64,000 nucleotides of DNA, taken from Eucalyptus grandis (taxonomy: Eukaryota; Streptophyta; Magnoliopsida; Myrtales; Myrtaceae). A model generated the notes under the pieces. The model made no database searches, was not told where the DNA came from, and was given only the letters and a program-made list of their open reading frames with translations. Both the position numbers and the translations under genes were made by a program. The DNA is taken from positions 56,179,623-56,243,622 of the forward strand of contig NC_052616.1 of NCBI RefSeq assembly GCF_016545825.1, in the 5' to 3' direction. The stretch's first letter is position 1, and each line of letters opens with the position of its first letter. Shown here one piece after another: positions 10,788-22,702 of the stretch.

Positions 10788-11644
10788 GGATGAGTGCAAG
10801 GGCTAGCAAGTTCATCACCCCGTAGGGGCAGCAACAGCACATCACCATGCAACACACGACCACACCGGCTGTGCACAACTTGCACTGCTTGCTAGAGCAC
10901 TCATTTTTAGAAATTTTTACAAATTTGTAATTTTCTTTATTTTCTTTTTTTATTCATCTTCTAATTTTCTACTGACAAGGTCATCAAGTCTCGGTGAATG
11001 GCCACCAAAGAAGATGAATAGTAGGATAGGAAAAAAGGAAGAAAGAAGAAGGAAAGGAAAGAAGAGGGAAAAATAAATAAGCATAGAAATTACAAAATGA
11101 CATTGTTTTCAATCTCATTGAACACACTAGATCACCAACCATTCTACGTAGGATAATTAGCATTGACTAGATTGCCATATCAGCGATCTCCAACCTAAAT
11201 TGGCCGGAATGACTATATTGGGAAACATACAAATGTTTAGTACTGCAATGATCAAATTGAAAAGCTTATCACTGACTTGGCAGTTATAAAATAGGCTTAC
11301 ACCTTGTTGAACAATTTTTCCACTTTTCCACAACTTTAGTATTGTTGACAATTTTTTACATTATTACTTTATAGGACTTATATGCTTTCTATATACATGT
11401 GGTATATTTCCATCTATTGACTTTAAGTTTTTTTGAATTGGATATTCTAATGGAATCATATTCTACTTTAGTTTATTTTGTGTGTAGCCCGTTTGTCGAT
11501 TATATGCCCATAATTATCTTAGACATGATGAATTTCATCACAATCTTTGATCTTCACTTTTGTGTTGACACGTTGATCTTTGTCTAAATAATTGGTACAT
11601 AGGTAAAGGATGATAGAGATCAGAGTAGAAAAAGGAAATGGTAG

Positions 11645-11815
11645 GGTTTTCTTTTTATATTCTAAGAATATATTTCAAAGTGTTTTTGTCCGCCGAGACT
11701 GAACCGCCTGCTGGAGTTTCCTTTTATATTCCAAACCCCTACCGTTTCGAAGTGCTTTTGTCCGAAACGACTGGACCGCGTGCAGGGCTTTCTTTTTATA
11801 TTCACCCACCAATCA
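11645..11815. repeat. Imperfect tandem units carrying TATA-like boxes
   Basis: CTTTTTATATTC-type motifs occur three times (about 11650, 11730, 11790), each pair separated by a GAAGTGCTTTTGTCCG, GACTGxACCGC block. On the minus strand each reads GAATATAAAAAG or similar, a TATA-like core. The duplicate locus at 28540-28680 has the same arrangement with drift. It may be a relic promoter or only a minisatellite. Confidence 0.45.
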
Positions 11816-11969
11816 GTGTCTGGATTGGACGGATGACCATAAAGTCTCCACAGCAACAATTAAACATAAGATAAAAGGAAAAGACTTAAGATTGAATGAT
11901 TGCTAATGGATAATGGATCAACCGTACTTTGATCTCTTAAGTCTAACATTGCCCATTAATGATAAAAGT

Positions 11970-12661
11970 CCAAAAATTATCCAAAAAATCTTAAATATAT
12001 TATACTTTGTAAATTTAATCATAAATCTTTTTACATTTTGCTAATTGAGTTCATCTAGCCATTTTTGATCAAAAATTGTTTACATGGACAACGATCGTTG
12101 ACGTGGCGTTTTGTAAATAATATCTTAGTGATATTGAATATTTCATGATTTTTTTCTTTTTAACTTTTCATTGCCTTTTTTTCCTGTTTTTCGGTTAGGG
12201 CTGATGACCTTTACCTACAAGCGAGGGTTGGCCGACCCTCGCCGACCCTAGGTGAGAGCGTCATGCCCCTCGCTAACTTTACGCTAAAGCCGCAACGCCC
12301 TCGCTGACTGAAGTGAGGGCTCGTGAGCCCTCACCCAAAATTGGTGAGGGTTATGGTGAAGGTTCGTAAGCCCTCGCTAACCCTCACCCAAAAAAAGCAA
12401 CCAAAAAAAAAAAAGCAAAGAAAAGTTTAAAAAATGAAAAAAAACATTAAAATATTATTAGAAAAGTGTCACATCGGTGCTAGTTATCCATGTCAGCAAT
12501 TTTTTGTCGGAAGTGTCCAGATTGACTCAATTGGCAAAATGTGTAAAAGTTATGATTAAATTGACAAAATTAAAAAGTTTAGAACTTAATTGGTAAAATT
12601 GAAAGGTTTAAAATTAAATTGACAAAAGTGCAATAAGTTTATGACTTTTTGGATAATTTCC
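11970..12661. mobile_element. MULE-type MITE, copy 1
   Basis: Terminal inverted repeats: left CCAAAAATTATCCAAAAA; right, reverse-complemented, GGAAATTATCCAAAAAGTC, continuing with looser pairing for about 50 bp. A perfect 10-bp flanking duplication TGATAAAAGT lies at 11960-11969 and 12662-12671, which fits Mutator-like insertion (9-10 bp). The 692-bp body is non-coding, with a GC-rich core of self-complementary GAGGGCTCGTGAGCCCTC-type segments between AT-rich arms. Confidence 0.8.
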
Positions 12662-13105
12662 TGATAAAAGTGTAGGGTTATGCCACGTTATATATGTTGT
12701 ATTTCCAATGTTTTCAAGATAAGCATTTTACAAATGTCAAAAATTTTGTGCAATAATCATTTAAGTGTCATAACTTTTTCTTCGATCATTTGAGTATCAT
12801 AATTTTAAAGAAAAAACACTTATATAAGTGTTATAACTTTCAATTGATGAATGTTATCAAAAAGTTATATCACTCAAATGATCGATTGAAAAGTTAAATA
12901 ACATTTAAATGGTAAAAAAAATTATGACATTCAAATTATCGAAAAAAAAAGTTGTACTACTTGAATAAACACCATATGAAAGTTATGACACTTATGGTAT
13001 CATTTTTTCCAACATTTTCCCATACATGGCTAATAAGCTAGCTTAGAAAGCCTTATTTGGAGAAAGTTACTAATGCGAAAAACTTAGTTCTTAAGATATA
13101 TTGAA

Positions 13106-14160
13106 ACTTTCCCTCAATAGGGAAGAAAATAGGTTTAGAGGTACTTGCTTATGAGATGAGTCAAATGATTCATTCAAATGACAATCTCAAATGGACCATC
13201 ATTTCCTAACACCATAAAAGAATCGTCGATCAGAAACCCATATCTTGCATTACACTGGACATTTGATTTTCAATCAATTAATCCTATACAAATTTCTACA
13301 TAATGAGTTGCCACTAACTTATTGGGATTAACTGAAAACCAAGTGAAGTATGGAAGTATACTTTACTTTTTACGTAACTAGGAAATTTAGGGTCGGAGAC
13401 TTAATTACACTAATAATCAATTAATGCCCTTTTTGTATTTAATCTTGTTTATTTCAAGAAGATTTTAGTTAGACAGTCTGAATGATTTTATATCTATTTA
13501 CTAACATATGTGATAATCATACGAGTGTAGTTATTAAAATAGTAATTAGCAACTAAATAAAGCATTAAATAAATTATGAGGGAAAGCAAGCATTTAACGC
13601 TATGAAATAAATAAATGTCAATCGGTAACAGAGAAGCCATAATCATCATATATAAAGTGTGCAATTAAGAGCATTCTTCTTTTGGACAATCCAAACTCTA
13701 TGGTGGGGGGTTCAAATCCCCACCTCCTCATGGGGAATTGGGGTGGGGACGATTTCATTTCAGGAGTGGGTTTCGACTCCCACGCCCTGCAAGGAGGCAA
13801 GGCAAAAGTCTAAATATTAGAATAGGATTAGAGTAGGACCGAAAAAAAAAAAAAAAAAAAAAACTCTATGGTAAAGTCATAAGAGCTTGTTCAAATTTTT
13901 AGCGCAATTTTCTATATTAATGATTTTCCCATAACTTTAAGAGAAGGCTACCCAAAAGGACTATCTTTAAGCATTTTGGAGGGGTACTAATTTTTGGAAT
14001 TTTTAAAGTTTTCTGGAATTATCTAAATTTTTTGAAGAATTTTTGAATTTTCCAAAATGTTTTAATGGTTTTCTGATTTTTTTTATCTTTCTGTATTTTC
14101 TAAATTTCTAATATTTTTCTGATTTTTAATATTTTTATTAATTTTAAAAAATTGATTCCT
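13106..14160. repeat. Dispersed repeat R1, copy b (with SINE insertion)
   Basis: Blocks TAGGTTTAGAGGTACTTGC, TACTTTTTACGTAACTAGG and AAGTCATAAGAGCTTGTTC follow the R1 order. A SINE interrupts it at 13705-13860. The end is AT-rich and drifts into unassignable sequence near 14160. Confidence 0.6.
13705..13860 (+). mobile_element. tRNA-derived SINE with poly(A) tail
   Basis: A body of about 134 bp with a pol III B-box-like GGTTCAAATCC near its start ends in 22 A. It is flanked by a perfect 12-bp duplication AAACTCTATGGT (13693-13704 and 13861-13872). The other R1 copies lack this insert at the matching place, so the empty site is visible. A further GGGTTTCGACTCCCAC segment resembles a second T-arm, suggesting a dimeric or rearranged tRNA head. 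No A box could be placed with confidence. Confidence 0.8.
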
Positions 14161-14251
14161 ACACTAGATGGTAACTCTTTTGCAGGTCAAAATTCCTTTT
14201 GCAGGCAATCGAAGCAGAAGCTAAATCAGGAGCTTGGTTGCTCTGATACCA

Positions 14252-14516
14252 TGAAAGGAAGCAAGAAAGAGCGAGGAAAGGAAGACAAAACGTGAGAGGA
14301 GATAGATAGTTTAGGGAAAAAATCGTATTTTTCATTTGTATTTCCCTAATGTACAAGCCTCTGTAATTATAGTACATAAAAGGTACAATAAATGGCAATG
14401 ATATATCCTATAAATCAATCTTAATCTTAATCTAATCCCTAATTGATTTTGTGCATGATTATAATCAAAATGGATTCTTGAGCATATCTTCATAATCTCG
14501 AGCATATCTTTCAACA
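14252..14516 (-). mobile_element. Copia-type LTR (265 bp) with adjacent primer-binding site
   Basis: On the minus strand the segment begins TGTTGAAAGATATGC and ends CTTCCTTTCA, the TG...CA ends of an LTR. It is followed directly by TGGTATCAGAGC (14251-14240), the standard site complementary to initiator tRNA-Met. About 80 bp of leader follow before recognisable sequence stops near 14160. No gag-pol and no second LTR are found nearby, so this is a truncated 5' end. Short LTRs with an immediately adjacent primer site are typical of Ty1/copia. Confidence 0.75.
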
Positions 14517-14689
14517 TAAATAATATCATAAGTACAGATATTCAATACGTTCTCACCCCCTCAAAGTGATAGGCCACAACAGTCAATAACCGTACTGAAA
14601 GTAAATTGACGTTTTGAGTTTACTACACTGAGAGGATGACATATTAACATAAAAAGAAAGGTCTGAATGTGATCTTCCCGTTTATACCC

Positions 14690-15240
14690 TTTTTTTTTTC
14701 TTCTTTTCCTTTTCTCTCCCATTTGTATTTTCCTTTGCTTCTTCCTCAGTTCCACGGTAATATCACTGCCCTCCTCCTTTTGTGATAGAGAGGCGAGCTC
14801 AGGGAAGGATGGGCCGATCCAATGGGCAAGCAATTCCGCTACTGGCGAGGCATGACAATGAGGTGAGGGCTGTGTGAGCCACGGTGGAGGTGGAGAGAGA
14901 GAGAGAGATGAGGATCTAAGATTTTGTGTTGATTTGCTGCATTCATTGATCGAAAATACTTTGGAAGATAAAATGACACTTTTTGAAATCTAGGACGCAA
15001 AATTATGAATACACTTTGGATGTTGGTCTATGCTCACACCTTATTGGATTCTCCGAAAAATTGTGAATAAATTGCTGTTGGTTAGGCCATCAATAGCTGG
15101 GTGGGGGAAAGAGAAGAAGATGAAGATGAACGGTGAGGATGACCACCTTTTTGGCCTCGTGCAAGGGTCACTGACAAGGTCAATTGCGTGATTTGCATTC
15201 TCTTGTTGAGTGGGGAGACTTGACCAACAAAAGTCGAGAT
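14690..15240. repeat. Duplicated non-coding module M, copy 1
   Basis: This matches 52915-53320 over shared blocks CTCCTCCTTTTGTGATA, TTGCTGTTGGTTA, GCCATCA and GGTCAATTGCGTGA, in the same order and orientation. It includes a short (GA)n near 14890. It is not open in any frame over its length. Confidence 0.65.
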
Positions 15241-15824
15241 AACATGTAACTCCAATATCCCAGTTTAAAGTGATGGCGATGGCGACGGAGAGTGCTTTGG
15301 ACTAGGTTCATATATACTTGTTACCATAGGAACTACTCGAAATGTATTGGTACCAATTGGATAAGTTTGTTGACCTAGTACAACTCCGTGTAGGCCATGG
15401 CTAAAATCTCCGACAGAGGGAGATATTAATGCATTTGTGTGTCTATAAGTGATTTGCACGAAAATTTGCCGAACAACTTTCGCAAGTAGTCCCCTCCCGA
15501 TGCCAATGGAAACACTTGTAACATCAATTGACTTAAGGATGTGAACTAGTTTGTTCAGCTTGGAAAAGGACGTAATGAAAAATTACTACAAAATGTTATG
15601 ATGTTTTTACCTTACAATTAGCACAAAATGACTGAACACTCATGTGCAGGATTCAGATTATCCGCTCTGAGGGAAATAGAATTACATCATCACAGAGTAG
15701 CTCCCAGTCATTTACGATCCTTTTCTAAGTATATACTAATTCGTAGACCAGGGTGGCAAATGAGAACAATGGTGTAACTTAGGTGAATGACCCAACGTAG
15801 TGTAGATGATCCCCAGGGGAGAGT
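15241..15824. other. Intergenic, nothing firmly recognised
   Basis: It holds only short open frames. The last bases (CCCCAGGGGAGAG) form a purine-rich run directly before the TGTTAAAATATAAC start described in the next entry. Confidence 0.4.
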
Positions 15825-16380
15825 GTTAAAATATAACTGAGAAGAGGAAAGGTTGCAACCAGGCAGCCCATTTTAAAAGGCCCAGGGCATTCCGATATGC
15901 AGACATAATTCGGATTCTCTAGTGAAACAGCAAAGAAAACACTACGACGCAGAAAGAAACAAAGGCATACATAAACGAATATGGCTTATTTTCAGAGAAT
16001 TGTGGCCACCATTATCGGTCTTCATTGCATATGGCAGATTGGGAGAGACATGCCAGACGAGACTGTGGTGCAGCAAATATGCAACAGAGACAAAAACGAC
16101 GAGGGAGATGGTTACTGTTTTATTTATACGGAATCCTGAGAGATTTTCACATCAGCGCCGCTGGATCTGGGTATAACTATTATGGACATAATAGAACTTT
16201 CCATGTCCAGTGCTATGGTCATGCGGCTTGGAATGATGCCCTTGCAGCATCATGCTCACGACGTGCTCCTAACGGAATGCTTAGGAATTGGGGCTCAGCT
16301 CCATCTCGAAGATTGTGGAATGAGATAAGAGGTGTACATGATTAAACTCTTCCCTCTTTTAAAAAATTGCTGTGTGTAAT
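15825..16380 (+). mobile_element. Candidate copia 3' LTR start after a polypurine tract
   Basis: AGGGGAGAG followed by TGTTAAAATATAACTGAG has the layout of a polypurine tract and LTR start common in plant copia elements. A TTATTTATAC TATA-like box lies at about 16120. No matching CA end, partner LTR or pol remnant was found, so this remains tentative. The open frame at 16025-16345 inside it matches nothing I recognise. Confidence 0.35.
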
Positions 16381-16794
16381 TTTTATCATATGAGAATCCT
16401 CCAATCTTCACGGTATTACTATTAGAAACTTTGCGAAGACCTAAAGCGACATGATAATGTTAGTGTAAGGAACGTACAATGAAAACCTCATACAAAAACG
16501 TTCGGAAACTAAAAGCATACTATATTTCGTTAAATGAATAAAGGCGATATATTCTTACAAATCCAAGAATTTATTATTGCTCCATCATCAGAATTTATTG
16601 AGTACATGATTAAACTCTTGCTACATAAAACCAAGGATCACAATATTAGAAAGGCATGCTATTCTTTCATCATACAACACCTCCACTACATGAGCCGACT
16701 TGCTTCATCGTTTTCCCTTCTGTATCTTCCAAAAATCATGCTATTCCTGGAGTTCCCTAAACTTGCTAACACTACAAGATAATCGATAGGTGAC
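16381..16794. other. Intergenic, nothing recognised
   Basis: AT-rich sequence with one 82-codon open frame (16534-16782) that shows no familiar motif. Confidence 0.5.
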
Positions 16795-17080
16795 GGGCAA
16801 AACTGTACGCGCAAGTCAAAATTGGTCCTAGACTCTCATTAGTGACGACTCATAGACCATCGGCTATCGTCAGTGAAGGTTTCTTGAAACCTGTCGCCAA
16901 AAATTTTAGGGACGGCTTAATTCCCTGTCCCCGAATGATAACAATGATACACTCATTCTGTCAAGTCCATGATGAGAAGATTGATAGAGTTAATAATTTA
17001 AATACCATAACAACTAACTGAAAAGATACACCAATCAATCAAAGAAATAAGAAGACAAACAAATTTGTAAGTATTAGACT
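16795..17080. repeat. CRK downstream module, copy 2
   Basis: Counterpart of 128-490 and 56365-56690. It carries GGCAAAACTGTAC, ACTCTCATTAGTGACGACTC, GAAACCTGTCGCC and ACCAATCAATCAAAGAAAT in the same order. Confidence 0.7.
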
Positions 17081-18093
17081 AATAGAAAACATATAGATGT
17101 CACATAGTCATATAAGTAGCGACCCAAATCGGAGAAACCTTTCATGGCAAGACATCTCTGAATGTTGAATGAGTAGCATGGAAAGAAGTAGATGGTCTAT
17201 AATCAACACCGTCAAAGGAATTCCCAACGTTGAGATCAGCAACTTCTTTAACTTTGGAAAGAAAATTAGATGTCTACAAAAGGAGAATAGAAGTTGGTTG
17301 AAACAGTGATGAAAACACCATAGCAACCTCTTTGAAATTGTCTGATTGAAAGGAAATAATAAAAATTAGATATAATGTTTGAAAGACAAGGGCTGTAACT
17401 CTCGAGTAAAAGTTAGGTTCTTACTTTATAAAATTATTAAGGGCATTTTTGGAAATGAAAAGCGGAGAAACACTTTACTCTTTCTAATAGTAACGTACTT
17501 TCCAGAAGAGCAAAAAATGCGTAATTCTGAGCACGGAATAAATGAATTCTGCTAGACTTGAGATATTCTTTTGTGCCAAAATATCAGACACAACCGGAAC
17601 AAATTTGTCCATGATTTCACAAGAGAAAGTGCGTTGACGATACAAATAGATAATCTTTGTCTCGGGCTATACTACTGAGAAAGAATATAAAGACTCAAAA
17701 TACTTTGATTTATTAACAACACCAGAACCCAACTAGTTTCAATGGTAAAGAAATGTGTAGTCTACTAGGTCAGCTAATGAACACTTGAATTTGATTATTT
17801 AGTCTACACAAGAGAAGTTGTTGGATTGAGTGGTATAGAAGCACAATAATGTACAAATGCGCTAAATTACAAAGGATCGACGTATGATTTAGCCTTGAAT
17901 AGTAACAAAGTCTTAGACGAATCATAATAATATGTATAGACTCTTCTTTTAGCACTCCACTCCCCAGAGTAATTAAAATCTTATTATGTAATTACATAGA
18001 TTTTTGCTTATTGTTAATAAATAATCTTGGTGGAAAGCCAAGCAATCTCACTGGAAGACCATCCACGAAGAAAGATTTTACTCACACAACCAT
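17081..18093 (-). other. CRK-2 3' flank
   Basis: Positions 17700-18093 correspond to the CRK-1 flank at 726-1139 and the CRK-3 flank at 49236-49689, probably the former 3' UTR. The left part (17081-17700) is AT-rich with only short open frames and nothing recognised. Confidence 0.5.
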
Positions 18094-18901
18094 TCATCGG
18101 GGGTAGAATTCGGTAATTGACATACCATTGGTTGACGAAGGAATAGTACTACTAGTGGATTGGTTTGACTGAAGCTCTTTCATTGGGATGCTTAGCCCTC
18201 GAGATCGACTTCGGACAAAGAAGGCTGGATGTCGAGGCGATGGCAGGTTAAAGTAATTGTTGCTAAGCATGAGAACTACAGTTGCCATGGTGGGTCTAAT
18301 AGCCGGATCTTCCTGGATGCATAGCAAGCAAATGTGCAGGCATCGAAGTACTTCATCTTTTAAATATGAATCCATGATAGCCACGTCCAACACTTTCAAG
18401 GGTGTGCCGTCTCTCCATTGATTCCATGCCTACAAGAATAATTCCGGAAAATCTTCACAAAATTGCAGCATTAATTCAACAACTCATCATGCAAGACATC
18501 TGAATCTTGCAAAAGATCATATGTGGCTAAGGAATTGAATCAGAAGTGTTTCCGCAAGCTAAATGATTAAGTTTTTACGAAGGAATTTCAATTTCACTTT
18601 ACTAAAATTACAAGGAGTGCAGTGTAAAGAGTACCACGGTTAAACTTACATAACTAGCAAGGTATTCACCCCCGTCCAATTGGTGGTAGAAGTTATTTTT
18701 CTTGCCGCAAATGATCTCTAAAAGTAGTATGCCGAAACTATAAACATCAGATTTAACTGAGAACTCTCCATGCATTGCATACTCTGGAGACATGTAACCA
18801 CTGCAAAATTGAACATTAGCCATTTGTATATTGCAGAAATAGATAAAATGAGCAAGTATGGCATCCAATTACAAAGTCATCCATTCTAAAACTAAGACTT
18901 A

Positions 18902-19180
<279 letters not shown>

Positions 19181-20384
19181 TCACCTATCAAAAACTCAAA
19201 GCGAATATATTTACTCTCATCAATCATAGGTAGCTTAAGAAAAGAACTATAATCAGTTGAAAGAACATAAAACCTTTTAATTCATGGTTTCCAGAGCTAG
19301 TGAAAGCTCGAACATTTGCTGTCAAGCAAATTATGTATTCTTAAGATAAGAAGATTAAGTTGCAACATACCAAATAAGAAGAAATCAAGGCTTTTATTTG
19401 GCACAAACTCATACGCTAGTAGCTTTTCCCTTCCCTCCAAGCAAAATCCAAGCAGTCATACAAGATTTCTGTGTTGAAGCTTTGCAACTAATAGAACTTC
19501 ATTCTTGAATTCCTCATCACCTTGTCTTGAGCTTTGAGATAGCCTCTTTACCGTAGTTTGTTGTCCATTAGGAAGTCTACCCTAAAGTATTTTGTATTTA
19601 TCGTTTAATTTCGTATTACCACTCCTTAAAAAATAACATAAAAAAGTGCTACATGTTTTTTTTTTCTTGGCACCATTATGTTCAATTCATATATAAAGAA
19701 TTCTTGATTGTTTCTAACTAATATGTAATACCTACCTGGAAAACTTCACCAAATCCACCTTCACCCAACTTGTTTTCAAGAGAGAAATCATTTGTCGCGG
19801 CTTGTATTGTAGTGAAGTCAAATTGCAAAGACTCCACAGTGGTAAGTTCGCTTGCAACTACATTACAAAAAAAGAAAAAAAAGAAAGGCAGTTTGATTGT
19901 CAATTATATTGTCATTGGCTCCTAGTGGTGCTTATATGACTACCAATGCTTGGGAATGTTAGCACAATGTAGACCACTGGATTAGATAGGTATGATTGTC
20001 CCACTACCCCAAAGAAATCTTTCCTCTCTTGACTGGTCAATAAAAAAAATCATGAATATTATAGGAAACAAAGTAATCAAATGAATCTTTTATCATGATC
20101 ACTTTTTCATGCTCTGGGTGGTGTTAGGTCTACTAATTGCTGTGTAGATGCTACCTATAGTTAGATTGATAATGGTGAATCTATATCACTCTAACATACC
20201 TCATGGCATTCTAATGGATCTTGTTGGATGTATACCCAAGGGATCTTGCTAGATGTATACCCAAGGAGAGTAGTTTATAATTTTAATCTTCTTTGAACTA
20301 TAAAGGTAGCCGATATAATTCATAACTCTAAATGGAAATGGCCTAACAAAATGTCTGAAGACTTGATATCAATCTAGGTACCTA

Positions 20385-21790
20385 TTTGTATTGGGTGGTT
20401 TTGGGCTTTTCTCACTCCAGAAGCTAGCTGAAAGTGTAAAGTTTTTTCTTATGCTTATAAACCGACTACTAACTCATTTTGCAACAAATGTGGGACAACC
20501 TCAATAGTCTCCCCTCACACACCAGGATTGAGTCAAATCTACAATAACTTGTAAACCCTTGTGAATATTAGATCTAGACTTGTTCGCAACCTATACTTTG
20601 ATACTAATGTTAGGTAGTCTTAGGCCTCTCTCACCCCAAAAACTATCTTAAGGTTTTTCCTTATTTATAAATCGACTACTGGTTGCTACCGCAACAAATG
20701 TGAGATAACTTTAATAATCTCCTCCTAACACATCAAGTCTAGGTTGAAGCCGCAATAACCCGTAACTTTCTTGTATGATTGTTGGGTCTGGACTCATTGG
20801 CAACCTAGGCTCTAATACTAGTGTTGGGTGGTCCTGGTCTTCTCTCACCCTAAAAGCTAGCTTAAAGAATGGGACTTTCCCTTACACTTATATACTGACC
20901 ACTAGCTCTTTTCATAACCAATGTGGGACAACCTTAACAATCTCCCCCTTACACAAGAAGCCTTTGGTCAAAGTCACAACGACCCATAACTCTTTTGTGT
21001 GACTATTGGGGTGTAAACATGTTGGTAACATGGATTCTAACACTAGTGGTGGAAAAATCTTAGGCTACTCTCACCCAAAGCTAGCTTAAAGGGTGAGGTT
21101 TTCCCTCACACTTATAAATCAATAATGAGCCCCTTCCACAACCGATGTGTGACAACCTCAACAATCTCCCCATCACATATTGAGCCTGTGTCGAAGCCAC
21201 AACAAATCATAACTCTCCCGTGTGATTGTTGATTCCACACTTGTTGGCAACTCGGACTCTAATACCAATATTAGGTGATCTTGGGCTTCTCTCATCTCAA
21301 AAGTTAGTTTAAAGGATGAGACTTTTCCTTACACTTATAAACTGATTACTAGCCCCAATCACAATAAACGTGGGACAACCTCAACAATCTCGTCCTTACA
21401 CATTGTGCCTAGGTCAAAGTTACAACAACCCGTAACTTACCTAAACTCTAATATTAGTATTGCGTGGTCTTTGGACTCTCTCACCCTAAAACTAGCTCAA
21501 TGGGTGAGACTTTTCCTCATACTTATTAACTGACCATTAGTCCCTTTCACGACAAATGTGGGACAACCTCAACAATCTTTCCCTCGCACATTGATTCTAG
21601 GTCGAGGCCACAATAACTCGTAACTCTTTCATGCGACTGTTGGATCCAAACTTATTGGTAACCTAAGCTCTGGTACCAGTGTTAGGTGGTCTTGGACTTC
21701 TCTCAAAAGGTGAGATTTTTCCTCACACTTATATACCGACCACTAGTTCCTTTCACAACTGATGTGGGACAACCTCAACAATTTGTGGTA
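20385..21790 (+). repeat. Tandem array of about 190-224-bp units in CRK-2 intron 2
   Basis: The anchor TGTGGGACAACCTCAACAAT recurs seven times, near 20490, 20700, 20923, 21146, 21370, 21558 and 21762, with spacing of about 188-224 bp. Each unit also has GTTAGGTGGTCTTGGGCTTC, CTCACCCxAAAAGCTAGCTT and a CTTATAAACxGACxACTAG TATA-like block. Units differ by many substitutions, so the array is old. I do not recognise the family. Confidence 0.85.
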
Positions 21791-22407
21791 AGATTTTTTC
21801 CACATCTTCTTTGTAACACCACGATACTAGCACTGTTGCTTCTAGTGACATTCTTGCCTTTGCTTCAGCTAGGGAGATTGTCAGGAAAAGCAGTGCAAGA
21901 TAACATTGAGGTTAGATCCCATTTGTTTGGCCATACAAGATAAGCTACCTATATTTCTAAGAATTGACAGAGAATAATCTAATCATGGCCAGACTCTATG
22001 TTTTTTGTGTCATGAAAATGCTGATATAGATCCCATTTGTTCTTTGGATGTAGTTTCTCTAAGCAAGTTTGGAAGAGTTCCCTTCAGCTTTGTTGTACTA
22101 ATAATGATATTGGTTATTGAGAGTTTGAATTGTTTTAAGGCAGTAACCTATGAAAGGGAGAAATTTTCATCATGTTCAGTGAATTTTTTGTAGAATTGCT
22201 GTGTTATTTCATCTAGAAGGCAAGAACGGAGATGTAAATTTCCTAAACTACTCCTTCTATTGATAGCACTATAACTGTTGGTGGAGTCAATTACACTCCG
22301 AAGGTTGGAAGTGCATGAAGAAGAAGAATTGGAATCCTCCATTTATGGAATACTATCTCTTGAATCTTGATTGTTGTTGATTGTCTTCTGGTGGTGGTTG
22401 TTGTATA

Positions 22408-22702
22408 TAGGGGTGATCAAAACTAGGATGAGTCAGTTCCCAATCTAGATCTGGAACCAAATCGGTTGGTTCCAAACCAACCTGTTCCATCAGCTCATTT
22501 TTATATTTTGGGTAATAATTAGGTTTATTATTTAAAAATGAAAATTTGCATTCTTTTATTACAAAACTTGTCATGTTTAAGTGGTCACGTGGTTACTTTC
22601 CATATTGAGGACATACTTAAGTTGGAGGTACTGGCTCGAAACCAAACGAACATGGATCGGGTCGGTTCCCAAGTTGGAATAGATCCAGTGCTCATTCCTA
22701 GT
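22408..22702. mobile_element. hAT-type MITE with perfect 8-bp target duplication
   Basis: The left end is TAGGGGTGATC and the right end GCTCATTCCTA (reverse complement TAGGAATGAGC). The flanking duplication GTTGTATA is perfect at 22400-22407 and 22703-22710. The 295-bp body is rich in GGTTCC/GGAACC motifs. A related right end (GGAACCGCTCACCCCTA) occurs at 59621-59637. It is inserted in CRK-2 intron 2. Confidence 0.8.

Larger units (their letters stand above)
10854..13390. repeat. Segmental duplication SD, copy 1
   Basis: This non-coding segment of about 2.5 kb is repeated in the same orientation at about 27725-30381, and the order of blocks is identical. The blocks are a GCCACCAAAGAAGAT region, a stretch with TATATGCCCATAATT, TATA-like minisatellite units, the MULE-type MITE, an A-rich spacer and the start of repeat R1. 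Divergence by eye is roughly 10-15 percent with many small indels. No gene is seen inside. It joins the CRK copies as part of the duplicated landscape. Confidence 0.85.

Noticed and set aside
11638..11874. 78-codon plus-strand frame with repeated SFYI motifs
   Set aside because: It translates the TATA-like minisatellite. The matching frame in SD copy 2 is not conserved.
16025..16345. 106-codon plus-strand open frame
   Set aside because: No recognisable domain or homology to neighbours; it lies within a candidate LTR and could be chance.
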